The position numbers and the translations under genes were made by a program. A stretch of DNA of 42,331 bases, from positions 1-42,331 of the IMG/VR virus record IMGVR_UViG_3300034110_000408. One strand, 5' to 3'. This stretch comes from a virus. The stretch's first letter is position 1. The number at the start of each line of letters is the position of its first letter. The notes under the pieces were generated by a model. It worked only from the letters and a program-made list of their open reading frames with translations, made no database searches and was not told the origin of the DNA. Below are positions 22,805 through 30,757 of the stretch, piece after piece.

Positions 22805-23839
22805 TCAGAACACGCCGCCGTCATCGGCGGGTGCAGGGGTGGATTGTGCCTGAGCTTCTGGCGCAGGGGCTTGGGCGGCTTGGGCCGGTGCATCGGCGGG
22901 CTGCTGGGCAGCTGCAGCGGCCGCAGCGTTCAGGCTGTTGAATGCGCTGTTGTCTGGCGCACCAGCCTGAGTGGCGGCAGCGCGCTCGGCATCGTAGGCG
23001 GTGGCGCTGGCGGCGCACTGGTCGCGAAATGCCGTGCCCAGCTGTTTGCGCACGGCTGGGGCCAGTTCATTCCATGCTGTCTTGAAGGCGTCCAGACCCC
23101 GCTCGCAGGTGTTGAGCATCTTGCCACGTGCAGCCTCGACGGCCGGGTCCACCTTTACGGCACCGTCCACCCAGTCACGCAGGGCCTTGCCGTCTTGGGC
23201 GCTGATGTAGCCCTGACCACGGCCCATGATGGCCTGCAGCTCAGCTGGGCATTTCAGCACGTCCTGGCGCTTGCCTTGGTCGTGCATGAGCAGCGAGACG
23301 GTGGCCTCGAAGCTGAAATTCTTTTCCTGAATGGGCTGGATGCCCAGCGGGCGCGGGTTCTTGGGGTCGCTGAAATCGACCTTCTCGCGGGCGCGGGTGC
23401 AGGCGATGATGTGCGCCTGGCTCTGCAGCATGTAGGTCATGAAGCGTTTGTGTTCGGCCTTGGCGCGCTTCCAGTCCGGGAAACGGGTCTGGTTGGCGAT
23501 CCACTCGCAGCCGCCCTCGGATTCCCATTCGTGGGTGACCGAGTCGATCACGATGACTTCGGCACCAGCCTTGCACGCGGCCTCGATCGCCTCGATGTAC
23601 CGGGCCGGGCTGAATGGCGCATAGAAGTCGATGATGTTGAACGGCTGGGGCAGGGCGTTGGCGTACAGGCTGCCGCGGCGGTTCTCGGTGTCGATCAGCA
23701 CGATCTTGCTGGCGTCGCCGCCAGTCATGCCATAGGCCAGCTGCAGGGCGCTGTAGGTTTTGCCGCTGCCGGACACGCCGGACAGCTGAATGAGCAGGCG
23801 CGCACCTTGGCGCTCTGCTTTGCGGACTTGGAAAGTCAT
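22805..23839 (-). CDS. Sak4-like RecA-type ATPase (ssDNA annealing)
   Basis: 344 aa. Walker A GVSGSGKT at residues 21-28 and Walker B EVIVIDSV near 95-102, then HEWESEGG; the core ends at about 235. Such single-domain RecA-fold phage proteins (Sak4 family) anneal single strands during phage recombination together with SSB. The C-terminal 75 residues are low-complexity Ala/Gln/Pro with an acidic end, possibly an interaction tail. AGGAG lies before the ATG. It is flanked by the exonuclease upstream and SSB downstream, the expected partners. Confidence 0.85.
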   Translation of the reverse strand: MTFQVRKAERQGARLLIQLSGVSGSGKTYSALQLAYGMTGGDASKIVLIDTENRRGSLYANALPQPFNIIDFYAPFSPARYIEAIEAACKAGAEVIVIDSVTHEWESEGGCEWIANQTRFPDWKRAKAEHKRFMTYMLQSQAHIIACTRAREKVDFSDPKNPRPLGIQPIQEKNFSFEATVSLLMHDQGKRQDVLKCPAELQAIMGRGQGYISAQDGKALRDWVDGAVKVDPAVEAARGKMLNTCERGLDAFKTAWNELAPAVRKQLGTAFRDQCAASATAYDAERAAATQAGAPDNSAFNSLNAAAAAAAQQPADAPAQAAQAPAPEAQAQSTPAPADDGGVF

Positions 23840-23869
23840 GGGTTTTACTCCTTTGGTGGTTGAAAAAAA

Positions 23870-24898
23870 TTATGCGGCGACTTCATCGCTGATCTGCTTG
23901 ATCGCCCAGCCAGGCAACTCCAGCGGGTTGACGTGCAGCGGGTAGCCGGGCCAGACGCCAGTGGCCAGGCACTGGGCGAACACGCGCAGCAGGCGGCGGT
24001 ACTTCTTGCGGCCAAACTGCACCAGGTCAGAGGGCGCGCTGTAGTAGGCCGTGGCGAATGGCGCGTCACGTTCTTGGCTGAGCCACGCGAACACCGGCGG
24101 CTCTGGTGTCCGGTAGTGGTGCTGGAAGCCGTCGCTGTAGAACGCCGCCTGGAAGTACATCTCGCTGTTCCAGGCATTGCGGGCAAATCCCACTGGCGAG
24201 CTGTCGTCGTTGGACTTGCCGTCGATGATCAGGCCATTGGGAAACATCGGGCAGGGCGGCACGTGGTAGTCGGGCCGGATGCGGCAGGGTGCGCCGGTCT
24301 CGGGGTCGATCCAGAAAATCGAGGCCTCGGCCATGCCACCGGGCAGGCCCATGATCACCTTGGTGACGGGGTGGGCGCGGGCGGCTTCGGCCATGGACTT
24401 CACGGCCTGGAGGTCGTCGGCTGACAGCAGGGTTTTGCCCAGCAGGTCGGGCACCAGGGCGGTGACTTCGGCCAGCTTCGATTCCTCGATGCCGGTCTTG
24501 CCGTCGGCCGCCAGTTCGGCCAGCAGGGCCTTGCCTTCCTTGGTGGTCTTGCTCAGACCGTCGGGGATGGCGGTGTACTTCGCCTGGAAGGCCTCGAAGT
24601 CTTCCAGCGCTTCGGCCAGCAGCTTGGCCACCGTGCTGGCGGCTGAAATGTCGGGCTTGGCCGCATACTCGCCGTCGAACAGGTGCGGCTCGAAAATGCC
24701 AGTGTGCCAGGCCGTGCCCATGACCATCACGCGGCTGGGGTCGCGGCGCTCACGGTCAGGGTTCATCGAGCTGGCGTGCCAGAAGTGCAGCGGGCTGCGC
24801 TCCAGTAGCTTGAAGCCACTGCTGCCGATGTGGGGCAGCGAGTGGTATTCGCCGTTGGGCATGCCCGGCTGCATGCCCTGTAAATAGTTGTCGTTCAT
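23870..24898 (-). CDS. PDDEXK exonuclease (RecE/Cas4-like, DUF3799 type)
   Basis: 342 aa from the ATG at 24898, which follows AGGAGCACC. Landmarks: an N-terminal SGFKLLERSPLHFWHASSMN, a GTAWHTGIFEP motif, and the catalytic stretch PCRIRPDYHVPP ... GLIIDGKSNDDSSP, where Asp of RPD and the DxK of IDGK match the D...(D/E)xK signature, then MYFQAAFYSDGF. It chews 5' ends to give 3' ssDNA for Sak4 annealing. It is the first gene of the minus-strand recombination operon. Confidence 0.8.
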   Translation of the reverse strand: MNDNYLQGMQPGMPNGEYHSLPHIGSSGFKLLERSPLHFWHASSMNPDRERRDPSRVMVMGTAWHTGIFEPHLFDGEYAAKPDISAASTVAKLLAEALEDFEAFQAKYTAIPDGLSKTTKEGKALLAELAADGKTGIEESKLAEVTALVPDLLGKTLLSADDLQAVKSMAEAARAHPVTKVIMGLPGGMAEASIFWIDPETGAPCRIRPDYHVPPCPMFPNGLIIDGKSNDDSSPVGFARNAWNSEMYFQAAFYSDGFQHHYRTPEPPVFAWLSQERDAPFATAYYSAPSDLVQFGRKKYRRLLRVFAQCLATGVWPGYPLHVNPLELPGWAIKQISDEVAA

Positions 24899-25025
24899 GG
24901 TGCTCCTTTTGGGTGGTTGAAGTAAAGCGGGGTGAAGCATAGCATAATTATTTGCATGGTGGCGCATCGTGTGAAAATTTGTTGTATAGTGACGCCTGTT
25001 CATTTGAAACACGGAAAGGATTTAC
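24899..25025. promoter_or_regulatory. Divergent early control region
   Basis: This 127-base, relatively AT-rich gap separates the leftward recombination operon from the rightward operon. Rightward: TATAGT (24985-24990) overlaps a TGTTGTA box (24980-24986), with GGAAAGG before ATG 25026; the -35 is poor. Leftward: a tandem TATGCTATGCT on the minus strand near 24937-24947 could be a -10. The TGTTGTA box over the -10 suggests repression. The first rightward gene encodes a ribbon-helix-helix protein, a natural candidate for autoregulation. Confidence 0.5.
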
Positions 25026-25208
25026 ATGAAACACGCTTACATCAACATCCGGGTGCCCGCCGAGCTGGCGCAGGCCCTGGACCGACTGGCGGAGGCCGAG
25101 GCCAAGCGCACAGGCCTGAATGTCACACGCTCCGAGCTCATACGGCGAGCCATCAACGAGGATTTGGCGAAGCGGGCACCGGAGGAAAAGAAGGGCGGTG
25201 CCAAATGA
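25026..25208 (+). CDS. Ribbon-helix-helix (Arc-like) DNA-binding protein
   Basis: 60 aa. The strand AYINIRVPAELAQALDRLA, then helix AKRTGLNVTRSELIRRAINE and a basic tail is the Arc/MetJ-type layout: a beta strand of alternating residues that enters the DNA major groove as a dimer, then two helices. No toxin gene follows, so I read it as a phage transcription regulator. It is the first gene of the rightward operon and overlaps the next by four bases. Confidence 0.8.
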   Translation: MKHAYINIRVPAELAQALDRLAEAEAKRTGLNVTRSELIRRAINEDLAKRAPEEKKGGAK

Positions 25209-25528
25209 GCGCGCAACCCGAAGCCCTGCGACTGGCCGATGCGGCCGACGATGCTGACCTTTGGCAAACAGCCGCCGAGCTGCGCCGCCTGCACGCTGAA
25301 AATGAGTCGCTGAAAGCAACCCAATACGGAAGCGGCAGGATGCAAGCGCTGCGCGTTCAGCGCGACCAGCTGCTGGAGGCTTTGAGTCTGGCAAACCTGC
25401 TGCTGTCTGGTGCGAACATGAACCGGGCCGTGGTCGAGAAAAAAGTGCTCGCCGCCATCGCCGCCTGCCAGCCACAGCCCACAGTGGCCCACCTGCCCGC
25501 CGATGACACGGAAGGCGGTGCAGCATGA
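25205..25528 (+). CDS. Hypothetical coiled-coil protein
   Basis: 108 aa, ATGA overlaps at both ends. An acidic N-terminus is followed by a likely coiled coil (TAAELRRLHAENESLKATQ; ALRVQRDQLLEALSLANLLL) and an Ala/Pro-rich end. Similar small Leu/Glu proteins with a VEKKVLAAIAA segment are common in phage early operons. No enzymatic motif; function unknown. Confidence 0.65.
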   Translation: MSAQPEALRLADAADDADLWQTAAELRRLHAENESLKATQYGSGRMQALRVQRDQLLEALSLANLLLSGANMNRAVVEKKVLAAIAACQPQPTVAHLPADDTEGGAA

Positions 25529-25740
25529 CCCAATCCCGCCGCATGTCCCTGATTGAAACCTGCGCCAGCATCGCCATCGGCTTCGTGGTGTCGGTCATCA
25601 TCACTGAGCTGGTGATGCCCGCCTACGGCCACCAGGTCACGCTGGCCGACAACATCCAGATCACGCTGATCTTCACCGTGGCCAGCATCGTGCGCGGATA
25701 TGTCGTGCGGCGGCTGTTCGTTCGCTGGGGTCGTGGATGA
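25525..25740 (+). CDS. Small two-helix membrane protein (DUF7220-like)
   Basis: 71 aa with hydrophobic helices at about 9-28 (IETCASIAIGFVVSVIITEL) and 46-58 (ITLIFTVASIVRGYVV), followed by a basic RRLFVRWGRG. The SLIET.....GF...I plus IFTVASI.R.Y..RR pattern is that of a common phage membrane family whose role is unknown. Overlaps both neighbours by four bases. Confidence 0.7.
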   Translation: MTQSRRMSLIETCASIAIGFVVSVIITELVMPAYGHQVTLADNIQITLIFTVASIVRGYVVRRLFVRWGRG

Positions 25741-26474
25741 TCCACTATCACGGCCTGCCGATCACTCCGGCGACTGCTGCCGCCAAGGTGCTGACGGGTC
25801 GGCATGCGTTCGTGTCCTTCGCGCACCGTGACCAACTCGCCATTGCCGTGGAGGTCTGCCAGTCGTTTGCATTGGACAACGGGGCTTTCAGCGCCTGGCG
25901 CAGCGGGCAGCCGGTGAGTGACTGGCAGCCGTTCTACGGCTGGGTGGAAAGCCTCAAGCGCTCGCCCGGGTTCGACTTCGCTGTTGCCCCTGACGTCATC
26001 GATGGCGACGAAGCCGCAAACGATGCGCTGCTGGCGCAGTGGCCGCACGAACCCAGCCTGTCGGCCCCGGTCTGGCACATGCACGAAAGTGTCGAGCGCC
26101 TGCAGCGACTGGCCACCAGCTGGCCCCGCGTGTGCATCGGCAGCAGCGGTGACTTTGCCCAGATCGGCACGTCTGCCTGGTGGAACCGCATGGCTATGGC
26201 CATGAACGCAATCTGTGACAGCCGAGGGCACCCAGCCTGCAAGTTGCATGGGCTTCGGATGCTCAACCCGGAGGTCTTCACCAGGCTACCGTTTGCCAGC
26301 GCCGACAGCACCAACATCGGCCAGAACATCGGCATCGACCAGGCTTGGCGCGGGACTTACCAGCCGCCGGACAAGGACTGGCGGGCCACCGTCATGGCTG
26401 CACGCATCGAGGCGCACAACTCTGCGCCGTCTTGGAATTTTCAACCAACACAGGAGAATCTATGTTTTCAATAA
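25737..26474 (+). CDS. TGT/DpdA-like 7-deazaguanine transglycosylase
   Basis: 245 aa. The order of motifs follows the tRNA-guanine transglycosylase TIM barrel: Asp47 in ALDNGAFSAW (TGT DSGGF), Asp86 in VAPDVIDGDEA (TGT DECTP), GSSGDFAQIG at 135-144 (TGT GGLAVGE), and HGLRMLNPEV followed by FASADSTNIG, with Asp190 as the likely nucleophile. No CxC..C..H zinc site is seen. Phage members called DpdA swap guanine in DNA for preQ0 or related bases, giving resistance to restriction. The next gene is a precursor transporter, which supports this. The alternative is a tRNA-acting or unknown-substrate member. Start overlaps the upstream stop (ATGA); the end overlaps the transporter start by 13 bases. 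Confidence 0.6.
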   Translation: MIHYHGLPITPATAAAKVLTGRHAFVSFAHRDQLAIAVEVCQSFALDNGAFSAWRSGQPVSDWQPFYGWVESLKRSPGFDFAVAPDVIDGDEAANDALLAQWPHEPSLSAPVWHMHESVERLQRLATSWPRVCIGSSGDFAQIGTSAWWNRMAMAMNAICDSRGHPACKLHGLRMLNPEVFTRLPFASADSTNIGQNIGIDQAWRGTYQPPDKDWRATVMAARIEAHNSAPSWNFQPTQENLCFQ

Positions 26475-26947
26475 TTGCCTACATCGCGGCCATCACCGCA
26501 GCAAACCTGTCTATTGCAGCCTTCGGGCCATGGGTTTCACCTATCAATGCTTTCCTGCTGATCGGCCTTGACCTTGCCCTGCGCGATCACCTGCACGACC
26601 GATGGCGAGGCCCGTGGCTGTGGCCTCGCATGCTGGCGCTGATCGCCGTGGCTGGGTTGGCGTCATACGTGCTGAACCCGGCGGCTGGCAGGATCGCGCT
26701 TGCGTCGATGGCTTCGTTCTGCATCGCCGGTTTGGTCGATGCGATTGCCTACCATGCCCTGCGCAAACGCCCGTACCTGCAGCGCTCCAACGGCAGCAAC
26801 GCGGCTGGTGCACTGGCCGACTCGCTGATCTTTCCCGCGCTCGCGTTTGGCGTCTGGCTGCCTGCCATCGTGGCCCTGCAGTTCGCCGCAAAGACCATCG
26901 GTGGATCGGTCTGGGCTTACGCGATCTGGAAGTGGGGGCGGGGATGA
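26462..26947 (+). CDS. VUT/YhhQ-type queuosine-precursor transporter
   Basis: 161 aa from the ATG at 26462, preceded by AGGAG; upstream in-frame starts lie deep in the previous gene. There are about five hydrophobic helices: 2-20, 24-38, 52-68, 78-95 and 118-150. VUT/DUF165 landmarks are AAITAANLSIAAFGPWV, LDLALRDHLHDRWRGP and SNAAGALADSLIFPALAFG. Host YhhQ imports preQ0/preQ1; this copy is shorter than E. coli YhhQ (about 221 aa). Directly following a TGT-like gene, it would feed the deazaguanine to it. It overlaps the next gene by four bases. Confidence 0.75.
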   Translation: MFSIIAYIAAITAANLSIAAFGPWVSPINAFLLIGLDLALRDHLHDRWRGPWLWPRMLALIAVAGLASYVLNPAAGRIALASMASFCIAGLVDAIAYHALRKRPYLQRSNGSNAAGALADSLIFPALAFGVWLPAIVALQFAAKTIGGSVWAYAIWKWGRG

Positions 26948-27150
26948 AACCCATCTGCACCGTCTGCGGCCGTCGCACCACGCCATTCGCGATGCTGGGC
27001 ACCGAGCCGATCGGCCCGAAGTGCGCGGCCAAGATGGGCCTGACGCCCGGCAAGGTCGGCAAGTCCAGCCGCGTGCGATTTACGAAACTCAAGCCCCAGC
27101 GGCGGCCAGCAGGTCCAGAGACTGGGGATTTATTTGAAGGAATGGAATGA
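26944..27150 (+). CDS. Small zinc-ribbon-like protein
   Basis: 68 aa. MKPICTVCGRRTTPFAMLGT, then EPIGPKCAAKMGL provides CxxC and a further single Cys, a partial zinc knuckle (only three cysteines, so zinc binding may use a dimer or His/Asp). A basic middle (KSSRVRFTKLKPQRRP) and an acidic end follow. It sits between transporter and methyltransferase with ATGA overlaps on both sides. Function unknown; a DNA-binding accessory is possible. Confidence 0.6.
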   Translation: MKPICTVCGRRTTPFAMLGTEPIGPKCAAKMGLTPGKVGKSSRVRFTKLKPQRRPAGPETGDLFEGME

Positions 27151-27692
27151 ACACAAGCAAACAAATATTGGACGCCTGCTGTGGCAGTCGAATGATGTGG
27201 TTCGACCGCCAGAACCCAGATGTAACCTTTGGGGACCGCCGCAGCGAAACCCTGACCGTGACCGACAACAGCCGGGGCAACGCATCCGGCACCCGCACGA
27301 TCCGCATTGAGCCCGACACCTTGATGGATTTTCGGGCCATGCCATTTGCCGATGGCACCTTCAAGCTGGTGGCGTTTGATCCGCCCCACTTGGTGCAGGC
27401 TGGCCCAAAATCGTGGCTTGCAGCCAAATACGGAAAACTCAGCGACGACTGGCGCGAAGACCTGCGCAAGGGCTTTTCCGAGTGTTTTCGCGTTCTGGCC
27501 AGCGATGGTGTGCTGGTGTTCAAGTGGAACGAAACGCAGGTGAAGCTGCGGGAAGTCTTGGCACTGACACCGCACCAGCCGCTGTTTGGAAACACCAGCG
27601 GCAAAAAGGCGGGCACACACTGGATGGTGTTTATGAAGCCCGCCAACGACAACCAGCCCCGCGCCGCTGACCTGTTCGGGGGTGCGGCATGA
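27147..27692 (+). CDS. Class I SAM-dependent methyltransferase
   Basis: 181 aa. Motif I is ILDACCGSRMMWFD (residues 6-19), and the catalytic motif is VAFDPPHLVQAG near 75-86, a DPPH variant of the DPPY/W motif of amino-group DNA methyltransferases. Then GFSECFRVLASDGVLVFKW (motif VI-like) and a C-terminal strand THWMVFMKP. It lacks any target recognition domain. Such stand-alone phage enzymes methylate DNA bases or possibly other substrates. The specificity cannot be read from sequence. Coupled to both neighbours. Confidence 0.75.
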   Translation: MNTSKQILDACCGSRMMWFDRQNPDVTFGDRRSETLTVTDNSRGNASGTRTIRIEPDTLMDFRAMPFADGTFKLVAFDPPHLVQAGPKSWLAAKYGKLSDDWREDLRKGFSECFRVLASDGVLVFKWNETQVKLREVLALTPHQPLFGNTSGKKAGTHWMVFMKPANDNQPRAADLFGGAA

Positions 27693-29362
27693 CTATTCAC
27701 CTACGCGACTATCAGCAAAAACTCGCCGACGACGTGCGGCTGTCCTACCGCATGGGCTACCGCTGCCCGCTGGTGGTGGCCAGCACTGGCGCGGGCAAAA
27801 CGATCCTGTTCAGCTACATCACCCACGGCGCGGCCCAGCGGGGCAACCCGGTGCTGATCGCTGCCCACCGCAAGGAAATCATTCGCCAGATCAGCCTGAG
27901 CCTGGCGCGCTTCGGGGTGGAGCACCAGGTGATCGCGGCACCGTCTGCCGTGCGGGCCATCAAGGTGGCGCACTTCAAGGCGTTCGGGCGCAGCTTCGTC
28001 AGCGCCAGCAGCACCACCATGGTGGGCAGCGTGCAGACCATCGTGGGGCGATTCGACATCATCGATGCCACGCTGGCCCGGGTGGCCGCCAAGACCGGCA
28101 AGCCTGCTCGCCTGCTGGTGGTCATGGACGAAGGCCACCACGTCGTGGCCGACACGCAGTGGGGCAAGGTCATGGACCGCTACTGTGGCGACGCTGGGGG
28201 CTTGGGCCTGATCGTGACCGCCAGCCCCGAGCGACTGGACGGGCGCGGCCTGGGCGCTGGCCACGGCGGCTATGCCGACCACATGATCGAGGGCCCGCCC
28301 ATGTCGTGGCTGATCGAAAACGGGTTCTTGTCGCCCTATCGCATCTTCACGGCGGCCCAGCAGATTGACCTGGCGGGCGTGCGCACCCGCATGGGCGACT
28401 ACGTGGCGTCAGACCTGCAGGAGCGTGTCGACAAACCGACAGTGACCGGCGACGCCATCGCGCACTACCGCCGCCACGCCAACGGCATGCGGGCCGTGGT
28501 GTTCTGCGTCAGCATCAGCCACAGCCAGCACGTGGCCGCCGAGTTTCTGGCGGCTGGCATCCCGTCTGCCCACATCGACGGTGCCACGGACGACGCGGCG
28601 CGTGACCAGTCCATCACGGACTTTGCCGACGGCAAGGTGCAGGTGCTCACGCAGGTCAACCTGGTGAGCGAGGGGTTCGACCTGGGCAGCATCGCCCAGA
28701 AGGACGTGACCATCGACTGCATCATCGACCTGGCCCCCACGGCATCGCTGGTCAACGCCATGCAGCGCTGGGGCCGCGCACTGCGCCCCGGCCCGGGCAA
28801 GACCGCCATCTTGCTGGACCACGCGGGCAACGTGCTGCGCCACGGCCTGCCCGACGAAGAACGCCAGTGGTCGCTGGAGGGCCGCAAGAAGACCCGCCGA
28901 AAAGCCGACAACGACAACGAGCCGGATGTCAAAATCTCGACATGCACGCAATGCTTCGCGGTACATGCCCCAGCGCCCGAGTGCCCGGCATGCGGCCACG
29001 TCTACCCGATCAAAGAGCGCAAGGTGGAGCAGCAAGACGGCGACCTGCAGGAGCTCACCGACGAGGCCATGGAGGCGCTGCGTCGCCAGAAGCGCATCGC
29101 CCAGGGCCAGGCCCAGAGCGTCGAGGCACTGGTGGCGCAAGGCGTGAGCCGGTTTCGCGCCGTCAAGATCATCGAGGCCCGCGAAGCAAAGCAGGCGCTG
29201 ATTGGCGAGATCGTGGACGCCCTGCAAGCCAGCCAGCAGCGCACCGGCATGGGCCCATATCAGACGTGCGGGCACACGCTGGCCGACATTCGCCGCATGA
29301 AGCCCAAAGAACTGAAAGAGCTGCAGGCCAAGCTGCCATCGCTGATGACTGTGGCGGCATAG
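27689..29362 (+). CDS. SF2 DEAD/DEAH-box helicase (RadD-like)
   Basis: 557 aa. Motif I VASTGAGKTIL (28-38), motif II MDEGHH (near 147-152), motif III TASP, the second RecA domain with VVFCVSISHSQHVAAEF, motif V TQVNLVSEGFDLG and motif VI MQRWGRALRPG. The C-terminal CTQCFAVHAPAPECPACGHV zinc ribbon (about 417-436) and helical tail resemble RadD/YejH-type helicases. It is likely used for origin opening or recombination. Last gene of the coupled rightward operon. Confidence 0.88.
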   Translation: MTIHLRDYQQKLADDVRLSYRMGYRCPLVVASTGAGKTILFSYITHGAAQRGNPVLIAAHRKEIIRQISLSLARFGVEHQVIAAPSAVRAIKVAHFKAFGRSFVSASSTTMVGSVQTIVGRFDIIDATLARVAAKTGKPARLLVVMDEGHHVVADTQWGKVMDRYCGDAGGLGLIVTASPERLDGRGLGAGHGGYADHMIEGPPMSWLIENGFLSPYRIFTAAQQIDLAGVRTRMGDYVASDLQERVDKPTVTGDAIAHYRRHANGMRAVVFCVSISHSQHVAAEFLAAGIPSAHIDGATDDAARDQSITDFADGKVQVLTQVNLVSEGFDLGSIAQKDVTIDCIIDLAPTASLVNAMQRWGRALRPGPGKTAILLDHAGNVLRHGLPDEERQWSLEGRKKTRRKADNDNEPDVKISTCTQCFAVHAPAPECPACGHVYPIKERKVEQQDGDLQELTDEAMEALRRQKRIAQGQAQSVEALVAQGVSRFRAVKIIEAREAKQALIGEIVDALQASQQRTGMGPYQTCGHTLADIRRMKPKELKELQAKLPSLMTVAA

Positions 29363-29375
29363 GGTAAACACTGAA

Positions 29376-29430
29376 TAAATATTTACAGCGGCAACAAAAA
29401 AGCCGCTACAATCTTCACACCGTCAACACT
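29376..29430 (+). promoter_or_regulatory. Promoter/operator of the small-gene operon
   Basis: TTTACA (29382-29387), a 19-base spacer, TACAAT (29407-29412). A 6-bp inverted repeat AGCGGC...GCCGCT (29387-29392, 29402-29407) lies between -35 and -10. TTCACACCGTCAACAC (29415-29430) follows the -10 and matches the boxes at 18457 and 38301. The upstream AAATATTTAC also recurs at 16171, 32347 and 41568. Confidence 0.6.
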
Positions 29431-29449
29431 TAAACCAAGGAGTTATTTC

Positions 29450-29632
29450 ATGAAACCCTCAAACCTCACCACCCCGCGCCAGCTGTCTGACTGCTGGTTC
29501 CCCACCGGCTTCGCCACCACCCGGTCGATGGCCTACCGCCCAGAATCTTGGGAGGAGTGGGCGGGCTACGCACTGGCGTTCGTCATCGGCTTCGCGTTGG
29601 CCGCCTTCCTGTTCTTCGGCTGGAGCGCATGA
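29450..29632 (+). CDS. Small membrane protein
   Basis: 60 aa, AAGGAG before the ATG. Hydrophilic first 35 residues, then one transmembrane helix (about 38-58, WAGYALAFVIGFALAAFLFF). No recognised family. First gene of the operon that follows the 29382 promoter. Its stop overlaps the next start. Confidence 0.6.
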   Translation: MKPSNLTTPRQLSDCWFPTGFATTRSMAYRPESWEEWAGYALAFVIGFALAAFLFFGWSA

Positions 29633-29973
29633 TGGCCAAGACAAAATTCGCGGGCAGCAAAAACCCCTTCACTGGCGAGTCCAAGCTCAAGCGCGTCGAC
29701 GCCGACCTGATCAGCATCACCAACGACCCGATGCCCGAGCGCCGCGTGCGCGACAGCAAATATGACCACCTGTTTGCCAGCCTCAAGCCGGGCCAGTCGC
29801 TGCGCGTGCCCAGCGCTTCGGTGAGCAGCGTTTCTCAGGGCGTGCGCAAGTGGCTGGAGAAAAACGGCACGGACTCCGTGGGCCGCGTCAAGGCCGCCGT
29901 CAATTACCCCGGCGACGCAGGCTTCGGCCGCATCTGGCTGGTGGAGCCCGGAAAGACTGGGGGCCGCAAGTGA
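29632..29973 (+). CDS. Hypothetical DNA-binding-like small protein
   Basis: 113 aa from the ATG at 29632; the ATG at 29629 would add one Met. A basic N-terminus (KTKFAGSKNPFTGESKLKRV), then a helix-rich body ISITNDPMPERRVRDSKYDH, and SLRVPSASVSSVSQGVRKWL, ending in a basic tail. The SLR.PS.....V.....W/L.KNG pattern suggests a small nucleic-acid-binding domain but no clear family. Overlaps the GTG start of the next gene by four bases. Confidence 0.55.
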   Translation: MAKTKFAGSKNPFTGESKLKRVDADLISITNDPMPERRVRDSKYDHLFASLKPGQSLRVPSASVSSVSQGVRKWLEKNGTDSVGRVKAAVNYPGDAGFGRIWLVEPGKTGGRK

Positions 29974-30347
29974 ACTGCTGCGACGACTTCGGGCGGTGCA
30001 CACGTGGCCCCGGCTGCCCAGCTGGCGAACCCTGCCCGCACTGCCGTGGCCTGGGCTACGACGCCAGCGGCTACACCTGCACCTGCGTCAAGCCTGCCGA
30101 GGTGGCCAAGGTGGGCCGCAAATACCAAGACCGCGACCCGCTGCCGGCATCGCCATGGCGCGCCTACCTGCGCCACCTGGCCTGGGCAATGCTGCTGGTG
30201 GTGGCCGTCACGCTGGTCAGCGGCCTGACCGTCGGGCTGCTGGACCGCCAGAAAGCAGCCGAAAGCCAGTGCCAGGCGCTGGTGAAAGAGTGGCAGGCCG
30301 TGGGCGTGCCGAAGCATATCAAGATCAAATGTGGGGAGTATTTATGA
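29970..30347 (+). CDS. Cys-rich membrane-anchored protein
   Basis: 125 aa from GTG 29970, overlapping the previous stop. The first 35 residues hold eight Cys (NCCDDFGRCTRGPGC, CPHCRG, CTC), two or more likely zinc pairs. A transmembrane helix follows at about 69-88 (HLAWAMLLVVAVTLVSGLTV), then a coiled periplasmic or cytoplasmic end. The zinc-plus-membrane layout could anchor a nucleic acid or protein at the membrane. No family known to me. Confidence 0.6.
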   Translation: MNCCDDFGRCTRGPGCPAGEPCPHCRGLGYDASGYTCTCVKPAEVAKVGRKYQDRDPLPASPWRAYLRHLAWAMLLVVAVTLVSGLTVGLLDRQKAAESQCQALVKEWQAVGVPKHIKIKCGEYL

Positions 30348-30757
30348 GCAACACCGAATTGCGCGGGGCGATCCACGTCCTGCAAGGACTGCTGACAGAA
30401 GCCGTCAGCGTGATCAACACCATTGAGCCTGAAAGCACCGAAGAAAAAGCGATGCTGGACGCCCTGGTCGACCGCATGTGCGCGGCTGCAACGCCGTTTT
30501 GTCAGAAGCCAGCGCTTGCAGCACAACCAGCCACCAGCATGAGCCGAGGCGAAGTGAAGGCGTGGCTGGCCGCAAACGGAGCAGGCCCGGATGACTCTAT
30601 GCCGAACTCATACGAGGCTGTGGTCGATGTGTTCTACAAGTTGGTTCAAAGGGCCACGCAGCCAGCACATGTGCAGTTCGCAATGACTGACAACAACGGC
30701 AACAAACTGAGCTTTGTGAATTGCACGATCGCCGCACAAGAGAAAGGCCAGCTATGA
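30344..30757 (+). CDS. Hypothetical protein
   Basis: 137 aa with GGGGAG before the start. Helical N-terminus (GAIHVLQGLLTEAVSVINTI), then a small C-terminal domain (SMPNSYEAVVDVFYKLVQRA and VQFAMTDNNGNKLSFVNC). No recognised motif. Overlaps both neighbours by four bases. Confidence 0.6.
   Translation: MSNTELRGAIHVLQGLLTEAVSVINTIEPESTEEKAMLDALVDRMCAAATPFCQKPALAAQPATSMSRGEVKAWLAANGAGPDDSMPNSYEAVVDVFYKLVQRATQPAHVQFAMTDNNGNKLSFVNCTIAAQEKGQL

Noticed and set aside
25026-25528. Toxin-antitoxin pair from the ribbon-helix-helix gene and its neighbour
   Set aside because: The second gene has no toxin motif and looks like a coiled-coil protein; the RHH gene fits better as a phage regulator in the divergent region.
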